Below, in pieces: positions 57,201 through 64,000 of a stretch of DNA of 64,000 nt. The number at the start of each line of letters is the position of its first letter. The stretch's first letter is position 1. Both the position numbers and the translations under genes were made by a program. Below the pieces are notes generated by a model, which worked only from the letters and a program-made list of their open reading frames with translations, was not told the origin of the DNA and made no database searches. This DNA comes from Mixia osmundae IAM 14324 (Eukaryota > Basidiomycota > Mixiomycetes > Mixiales > Mixiaceae), in assembly GCF_000708205.1 (NCBI RefSeq), contig NW_014575559.1, positions 522,575 to 586,574 of the forward strand. The letters run 5' to 3'.

Positions 57201-58695
57201 GCCTGCCCAGCCTTGCATATTGAGCTGAAAGCCAGAGATGGCTGTGCCTGGCGGAAAGAGGAAGTCTTGATAAGGTAACGACGCGTCGTGCGCTAGTGGA
57301 CAAGAGGTGTTGCAGGTCTCGGTCGTCGAATTGGGGTCAGACGGTACACTGTTGTAAGTCAGCGTGAGAGTTTGACTGCTCGGTAGCGCTATGACACTGC
57401 ATATCAAGCGCGAAATCAGAGCAGACGACGCGCACATATGCTGAGGCTTACGAGAATTGGGTAAGACCGCGGCCCTCCAAGAAGGTGTTGCCTAGCCTGA
57501 GTCCGCCAGCCTGGACCGTCTGGGGCAGTCTTACAGTGAGCATGCCAGGACTGCCGTCTGCAAGCAGCCATGTCGAGCCAGGACCATCGACGCCAGCAGG
57601 ACAGGATATTGCGTTTGGATCCGAGAAGCCAGTCTGGCCTGTTGGGGGTCCGCCGGAGATCTCTGAGCATGCAATCGATACCGGCGCAAGAGACGAGCCC
57701 AGGGACGCGATGGGGCTCTGGGACGAGCTTGCGGGCTCAGCACCGATTGAAGATGTGCCACCTGCCGCCGGTGACGCGCTAGGCGCATTCGCTGCGCCAC
57801 CGTACGTCGACGATGCTGCATTATTGCCAGCTGGTTGACTGTGCCCGGCTGGAGAACTGCTGCCAGACATACTCGGAATGGTAGCAGAGCTAGAACCCGT
57901 CCCTGAGCTTATTGTAGGCACGAGCGGAGTGCCATCCGGGCTTATTATTTTCGTGGCCGTCGAGTCTGGCCCGTAGGGCACGCTGAAATTGCCGCCTATG
58001 AGCAGTGAGGTGCCATCTATGAAGGGCGATATGCTCTTGACCTGCCCATCGAAAAGCCCTGTCGGCAAGCCTTGCAAAGCGCTCCAAGTCGAGGTGTTGA
58101 AAGTCCATGCGGCAATATTGCTACTCGCGCCAGGTGATGCAAATTGACCACCTGCATAAACTATCTGATGCTCATCATCGCAGTAAAGCGTGAGCACGCT
58201 GCCGTTCGGATCGTCAATGCCCGTCCCGAGCGCTGAGAACGCGTTTGTCGAGGGATCATACGATGCTATGCTAAGCGCTGGAACGCCTTGTATCTGCTCG
58301 AAATGACCCGCCAGAACGACGAGTCCTGAGCTCGGAAAGGTACAGATAGTGTTGATGCTGCCCTGCGCGTCCGTAGAGCCTAGTGGAGTGAGCGCTCCAT
58401 CGGTCGTCCGGCTGAAGAATGTCGATGCGCCGTTCGATGCCCAACCGATAGCTTGACCTGCGGCATCAGTCTTACTTGGCGTGAACAGTTGTATGCCACT
58501 GAAATGCCCGAGTACGGCGAGCTTGCCGCCGAGCGCTTTGATATTCACTTGAGGTCCCTGAGCAGCTGAGGTATTGCTCAGGCTCGCCAGCCCTGGCGTT
58601 GTTGTATTGGCCATGGCTCCTACTGCTACAGACAGCGATGTTACTGTCACAAGCAGCGCTATAGGTAGACGATCTCGACAGAGGGCCAGGAGCAT
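54221..58695 (-). CDS. RAX2: Rax2-like polarity protein with C-terminal SH3 domain
   Basis: Three exons: 58695-57452, 57396-54746 and 54699-54221 (introns 55 and 46 nt), about 1,450 residues. The signal peptide is MLLALCRDRLPIALLVTVTSLSVAVGA. The large extracellular part is made of repeated kelch-like blades (LLIGGNFSV, VLAGHFEQIQG, ILLAGDFVYTN, MILGGDFIAQDGS, LYVGGDFHND, VLVGGLFESAGAMPC) with Rax2 blocks such as CYSICSWDENAKQWSSMRNGL. A transmembrane helix (AAIIAISIAISLGVIMAGVSFILGILALI) follows the second intron. The cytosolic tail ends in an SH3 domain (ARCAFDAEVPGELSLAEGEEV...WVYV...GIVPRNHL). Rax2 marks polarity sites at the cell cortex. The SH3 frame is continuous with the transmembrane exon. 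Confidence 0.88.
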
Positions 58696-59070
58696 GCGCT
58701 GTGTCAGTCTTTGCTCAGCATATGCCAATGCTGCAGAGAGCGAACGGACCCTCTCGACACGAGAGGCTCACTGTGCTGGGGTGTGCGTCAAGGAAGCGCC
58801 ACTGATGTGTGCTACAGGCTGCTGTGCATTCCGTGAGGGCGCCAGAGCGAAGGAATCCGTCTGAAGAGCTGTCGTCGAGAGGAAAACGACGAGTGTCGCA
58901 GCTTCCGGCGTTTCGACGACCAGAGGGGTGCACAAGTCGCCCTGGCCTACGCGACGACCAGAAGACGTGCCACTGGTGGGCTAGTAGTGCCTTGAATGCA
59001 CTGATCGGTCGTATGCCACCGCCCGTATGGTGTTGTGCCGCGCCTCGACGCGCTTTGCTTTGCTTTCGAG

Positions 59071-60395
59071 ATGTCAAAGATCAACGCCACTCGCACTTTC
59101 TCCGCATCGTCACCCCTCCAAAAGACGCTCACCGTAGGCCTCAAGATGGTAGCAGACGACACACGTATTCCGACGACGCTACAAGCGCTGACTCTCAGGG
59201 GCGTCAAGGATTTGGAACTCACATCCGACGGACTCAAGGCGGACGAGAAACTCAAGCCAGACGAGTGCGTGGGCGGACATGTCCTCCTAGCAGGCTGACG
59301 ACAGAGCGCAGAGTTCTCGTTGCACCCAAGAAGACAGGAATATGCGGCAGCGTACGTTGCTCGAGTTTGACGCGCGCCACAGCGCTAAGATCGTGCGAAG
59401 GACAGGATGTACACTACTTGCTCCACGGCAAGATTGGCCACTTCATCGTCAAGAAACCCATGATCCTGGGCCATGAGAGCTCCGCCATCGTCGTCAGAGT
59501 CGGCTCTGACGTCAAGCACCTCAAGAAAGGCGATCGCGTCGCGCTCGAGCCTGGCGAGACGTGCAAGACGTGCGAGGAGTGCAGGCGTGGACGGTACGAG
59601 CTTTGCCCGAACACCATCTTCGCGGCCACACCGCCCTTTGATGGCACGCTAGCGACTTTCTACAAGCTTCCTGCTGATCTCGCCTACAAGCTGCCTGAGC
59701 ATGTCTCACTAGAAGATGGTGCTCTCATCGAGCCCCTGGCGGTAGCAGTACAGAGCGCAGTCAGAGTCGGTCAAGTGACGGGTAATCAGAACGTCGTCAT
59801 CTTCGGCTGTGGCCCCGTCGGTCTGCTCAGTATGGCGACTTGCAAAGCTTTCTCGGCCCGTCGCGTCATTGCTATCGACGTCCAGCAGAGCAGGCTCGAC
59901 TTTGCAAAAAGCTACGCAGCGACAGACATCTATCTGCCTACCAAGCCCGGGAAAGATGAAGACCCGATCGATTACGCCCGCAGGAACGCGGAGGAAATCT
60001 CCAAACAGCTTGGAATCACCGAAGGCGGCGCAGAGGCGATTGATCTCATCCTCGACTGCACGGGCGCACCTCCCTGCATTCAGACGGCCATCTGCCTCGC
60101 AAGACAGGGTGGAACAGTCGTCCAGGTCGGTATGGGCAGCGAGAATGTCGTTCTGCCCGTCACGACGCTTCTGTGCAAAGAGCTCGTCTACAAGGGCTCC
60201 TTCCGTTACGGCCCGGGCGTGTACGATCTCGCCATCGATCTCGTATCGCAAGGCAAGATTGATCTCAAGCCTCTCGTGACACATCGCTACAAGTTCAAAG
60301 ACGCAAAGAAGGCGTTTGATGCCATGATCGAAGGGAAGGGAGACGACGGCAAACCGCCGATCAAAGCCTTGATCAGTGGGCCGGAAGATGACTAA
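59071..60395 (+). CDS. XYL2: Zinc-dependent polyol dehydrogenase (xylitol/sorbitol type)
   Basis: NAD-dependent oxidation of xylitol or a related polyol to the ketose, a medium-chain zinc dehydrogenase. Three exons: 59071-59264, 59312-59351 and 59406-60395 (introns 47 and 54 nt). Splicing gives KPDEVLVAPKKTGICGSDVHY with the catalytic-zinc Cys. Then LGHESSA, the structural zinc cysteines in CKTCEECRRGRYELC, TPPFDGTLATFY and the Rossmann motif FGCGPVGLLSMATC. Sequence alone does not separate xylitol, sorbitol and arabinitol substrates; the symbol is provisional. The ATG at 59146 (MVADDTRIP) is an alternative start that would remove a Ser/Thr-rich leader. Convergent with the P450, 62 bp between stops. 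Confidence 0.85.
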
Positions 60396-60457
60396 CGAAT
60401 GAAACCTGCTATGCAATATGCAATGTGACAACAAGATGACAAGAGCATAACATTCCA

Positions 60458-62251
60458 TCATTGTGCACGCTGTGAGAATGCAAGTCTTATATGTGTCGTG
60501 GGCGTGGTCGTCAATCGACTATGGAACGCTAGCACCCGGTCGCGCAGCTGTGCATGTGTCTCACCCGCCTTCTTCATCTCGTCCGGCAGACTGATTTCGA
60601 ACCGTCTGACCATCCATGCCAGCGCTACGATGATTTCTACCTGGGCGAACTTCATGCCCAGACAAGATCTCTGTCCGGCAGAGAAGGCGACAAAGGCATC
60701 GCGATTCCATCTGTAATCATCGGTATCTATGAATCGTTCAGGCTGGAAATTTCTCGTGCTATTGCCAAAACGTCCGCCCCAGTGCTTTGGATCGTTCAGT
60801 ATTGCTACGGCGTCGATATTGATCCAGGTCCCCTTTGGCACCCTGAACGTGCGCGCTTCTCTCTCCTCTTGATGGTCGCCAGGCGTGACTTTGTACGCAG
60901 TGAGTTCGGTGTCTTGATGCGCAATCTTGGGAATGTATGCGACTGGCGGGTACATCCTCAACGTCTCGTGCATGGCAGCTTGTGTGTATGCCAACTTAGC
61001 GATGTCTGAGTATTGTGGCTCGCTGTCCAGCGTGGGCCAAATCTTCCTTGCCTCTTCAAATAGCAATTGCTGCTTATCCGGGTACAGCGCAAGAAGAGCG
61101 AAAGCAAAGCACAGGGTATGGGCAGATGTCTGCAGAACACGTTTGTTGATAAGCTTGGCTATGTCTGGCAGCGAGGAGTATCTCACCTCGTGGCCAGCAA
61201 TCAAGAATACGTAGAGATTGCCGATAAGCTCTCGACGGGTGAGTTTCGGGCCTTCGTGCTCTTCGGCGGCAGATGCGACGAGCAAGCTAAGCAAGTCCTT
61301 TGACTGATTGCTGTCCTTTGTCTCCAAGAATTTGACGAGATAGTCCTCGAGCTCGGTATAGATGAGCTCAGTCTTCGCGAGCTTGCCGTGAAGCCATGGA
61401 ATTGGTAGCTTGTACGCCCATTTCGGCGCGACAATCCGGGGGAGCAGGTAATCAACACTGCCCGACAGTGCGCTCCTGAAGCTGAGCTTATGGCCTGGTG
61501 CAGGCTTGAGCGCCTCCTCGTCATCCCATGGCAGATTGTAGCCAAACGCAGCAGCCGAGAAGACCATGAGAGCAATCTTTACGGTATTCTCTAGCAGATC
61601 CTTATCGAGCGCAACGCCTTGTGCATCGCTGTTCGCGACAAGCTCGTCCGACCAAGCGCGGACGATCTTGACTGCGCTTGAGAAGACGAGCTCGTTGTTG
61701 GCCTCACTGAACGCGGGCGAGGTGACCCGTCGGTGGACGCGCCATTCTGCGCCGTCTGTAGTGACGACATTGTCGCCGAGCAGCCGCAGCGAATCGTAGA
61801 CCGCCGTGTGCTTGCCGAACTTTGAGCGTACAGACGAGAGGTCCTTGATGGCCGATGTATTGGCGCAATAGAGGATGCACTGTCCGAAGAGAAATCCGAC
61901 GATACTGAAGCAATCCCAGCCGTACTTGACGTAGGTATTAAAGTCGTCGTGCTGCAGTGACTCGGGGTTAGGGACGGTGAGACCCTCTATGGGTGGCAGA
62001 GCATCGCCAACGACTGGAATCTGCACTCGTCATGTCAGTCTCGTCTGGCTGAACGGCAGGGGCCAGCCTACTTGGAAGAAGATGAACATGCGCACGCCGG
62101 CAAGGAAGCTGATCTCCCTCTGGTGCTTCTGGAACAGCCTGAACCGATTGAGGCCGAACCATGCCACAAAAGCCTGCTCGGGCGCTCAGTGGGCTTGGCC
62201 ATGCTTCTGCAGCCTTGGACATACCACGAGCAAGACTACACCTGCGCCCAT
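60458..62251 (-). CDS. Cytochrome P450
   Basis: Four exons: 62251-62225, 62173-62072, 62020-61187 and 61129-60458 (introns 51, 51 and 57 nt). Exon 1 has nine codons (MGAGVVLLV) and, with exon 2, forms the membrane anchor. Motifs: I-helix AGHE-TSAH across the last intron, the ExxR motif ETLR, PERF in FQPERFIDTD, and the heme-ligand Cys in FSAGQRSCLGMKFAQVE. It is a microsomal class II monooxygenase that needs a reductase partner; the CYP family and substrate cannot be assigned. The third intron has no stop and is a multiple of three (57 nt), so gene predictors may read through it and insert 19 residues in the I-helix. Confidence 0.92.
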
Positions 62252-62893
62252 CTTGCTACTGAGCTACGCGCTAACAGCCGAGGTGGAGGATCGCCGAGCG
62301 CACAGATTCAGACGAGCGTCGGCTGCGATGGAGAGAGCGAGCCGGTGAGGCTAGGCGGCCTGAAGCTGGAGAGGATTGCTTGCCCGGATTGCCAACGCGA
62401 TCGCGTCATGGTGTCATCGCAATGCGTCCGGTCTTCAAACTTCAGAGCTGCTGTCGAGGGCTCCATGCATGCTTCGATGAGCGATCAGCACCTTTCATGG
62501 TGTATGTATAAGCACAACAACAGGCGGTCTAGTGTATGAGGTCTAATGCAAGCAAGTGGTAGGATCTTGTGGACCGTGTCTGTCATAGGCAACGCAGTCC
62601 GACAGAGGGATACTACTTTTCGTAATCTGTTGTGTGATGCGATCAAAATGATGATAAGCGGTCGCGTTCTGCAGAGAATCCCTGCCGAAGCGGTGACGCA
62701 GGTCGTAGGTGCACGATGTGACAGCAGAAGGTACGGGCGACGCTCGATCCGGTCTGCAACTCCAGATGAGCTTTCTGCTGGGTCGTAAGAGCGAAGACCT
62801 ACCGTGCGCTCGAGGAAGTCAAAGTCAGGTTTGCTTTACTGCGATGGGCAGCGCGTGATCAGTCTCGAGTGTCATAGGCGAGCCGCCGATGAC
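62252..62893 (+). other. Region between P450 and glycosyltransferase, nothing recognised
   Basis: Contains the promoter of the P450 and the 3' flank of the glycosyltransferase. Several open frames exist on the plus strand, none with recognisable motifs. Confidence 0.4.
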
Positions 62894-64000
62894 TCACAAG
62901 TAGAGAGGTGGCTTGGCCGACAGGTACGAGACGAGCCAGCTGAATGCGAGATCGGTGCAAGAGGCATCCAGTGCCTTGTTTTGCCCAAAAGCCCTCGAGA
63001 ATTCTTCGAGATATCTGACATGGGTAAAGATTGCGTTGCTCGACTGCGCGCACAAATCAGTACATGTAGCTGAGGCGCCCCAGGTCGCTGAACGACGTAC
63101 GAGGTGATTCAACTGGCCGTCACTCAGCAGCCGACTTGACTCGCAACTATTTTGTTCGCAAGCGAGAACGCGAGGCTCAAATCCCAGCAACTGATCGGGG
63201 AATGCGCTCCAAGTCTGGAATGCGGCGTCGAGGTCGCTTGTGAGCACGATTGTCTCGTCGTTCAGCAAAAGAGCGGTCTTCGTGTTGATGTATGGCCATG
63301 CTTGATGCCAGCTGATCGAACCGTCTGACGTGCCTTGTATGCATTGCGTCACCGTTCCCAGCGACGCCGGGCATTCCTTGTTGGGATTGTTCCAGATGAC
63401 GATGACGTCCCGCAAGAAAGTGCTGTGTCGGAGCGTTCGCAGAATTTTTAAGATCGAATCTGCCTTGCCTCGCGTTGAGATGATGGCAGTGAAGCCGCTT
63501 TGCTCCCGCGAGACCTGATGACCTTCGGTGACAACGCCGTCATCGCATGTCTTTAGGTAGCCGTCGAGCGTCTTTGGGTCGTGAGGTAGGTAGTGCTCGT
63601 AGTCTGGTAGATATTGCTGCCACAGCTCTGCCCAGTACATCTGCATGTAGCATTAGTGCCGAAACCTGTTCAAATTGGTAAGCAGACCGACCTTACACAT
63701 CCACGGCTTGAAGACGCCATTCCAGTGCAGCACGACTGCGTTCTGCACGTCCTGCGCGCTACGTGTGATGGGCACTTTCCTGTCGTCCTTTAGGCCGGCG
63801 AGATCCATGAGGTTGTACGAATCATCGAGAACCTTGTAGTTCCGGTAGAATACAAGATTGAAGGGCGGCTGCGAACCTAGACTGTACAGCTTTGTGTCTG
63901 CATTGGCACTTGTCCAGCCGAAGAGCTCTTTCGCAAAGCGACCGTCTCGCCATTGCGTGAGGTCATACAGCAGCACGCCATTGTTGAGTGTGCATTCGTC
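62894..64000 (-). CDS. Two-domain glycosyltransferase, GT8-like plus GT64 (exostosin-like), 5' partial
   Basis: Runs off the right edge. Exons 64000-63692 and 63640-62894 are joined over a 51-nt intron (KPWMCK to MYWAELWQQYLPD). The first part matches the C-terminal half of GT8-type transferases: NNGVLLYDLTQWRDG, YSLGSQPPFNLVFY, LHWNGVFKPW. The second part matches GT64 (EXT/EXTL2): GFTAIISTRGKADSILKIL, VIVIWNNPNKECP, a DLDAAFQTWSAFPDQLLGFEPR stretch, then CTDLAFSWLV. It is probably a Golgi type II membrane enzyme; the anchor and the DxD of the GT8 part lie outside the window. Donor and acceptor sugars are unknown. Confidence 0.75.

Noticed and set aside
1-64000. tRNA, rRNA, CRISPR arrays, transposons
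   Set aside because: I looked in the intergenic gaps for tRNA arms, clustered spaced repeats and transposase or reverse-transcriptase motifs and saw none; a covariance search would be needed to be certain.

Overview
The window is a gene-dense piece of a fungal nuclear chromosome. The content is diagnostic of fungi: an EF-3 type elongation factor, a Zn2Cys6 transcription factor, verprolin, Rax2, a PalB/Rim13 calpain, a succinate-fumarate carrier and a multidomain Ade6. Most genes carry short introns (about 33-75 nt), usually GTRNGY...CTGAC/CTGAT...YAG. Intergenic gaps are often under 200 bp and several convergent genes overlap or nearly touch. This style points to a compact-genome basidiomycete. 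Pucciniomycotina, for example a Mixia-like genome, is my best guess but is inference only. Scattered N bases show that this is draft sequence.

Layout. 0-4.5 kb: an F-box gene and an unrecognised spliced gene that runs into a 1.04 kb near-perfect palindrome with an N-rich centre. 4.5-14.5 kb: SWI1 (ARID, long polyglutamine), divergent from the GPI-GlcNAc transferase PIG-A/GPI3, then a peroxisome-type CoA ligase and a USP deubiquitinase. 14.6-25.4 kb: ADE6 (purine synthesis), PTPA (PP2A activator), an L-type lectin cargo receptor, verprolin (actin/WASP) and a YIPF1/2-type Golgi membrane protein. 25.4-34 kb: Zn2Cys6 factor, succinate-fumarate carrier, EF-3 and an aprataxin-like HIT protein. 34.7-43.2 kb: a MIT-domain membrane protein divergent from the MIT-calpain PalB/RIM13, a senescence-domain protein and a fatty acyl-CoA oxidase. 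43.2-51 kb: ornithine decarboxylase antizyme, a small secreted protein, a universal stress protein, an alpha-arrestin and a bifunctional pseudouridine-catabolic enzyme. 51-64 kb: a TatD nuclease, an Mmc1-like protein, Rax2, a xylitol/sorbitol-type dehydrogenase, a cytochrome P450 and an edge-truncated two-domain glycosyltransferase.

The strongest special signal is the antizyme gene at 43856-44910. A 48-codon ORF1 ends at TTG TCC TGA C. A +1 shift on TCC leads, across a 55-nt intron only 10 nt downstream, straight into a long ORF2 with the antizyme core. A second notable pattern is several GC-AG introns, two of them fixed by conserved protein sequence in the succinate-fumarate carrier. Functional links are loose, as expected in a eukaryote. 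Themes that recur are peroxisomal fatty-acid metabolism (CoA ligase, acyl-CoA oxidase), secretory and GPI pathway (PIG-A, lectin, YIPF), polarity and actin (verprolin, Rax2) and ubiquitin/ESCRT-linked trafficking (USP, alpha-arrestin, MIT proteins, PalB).
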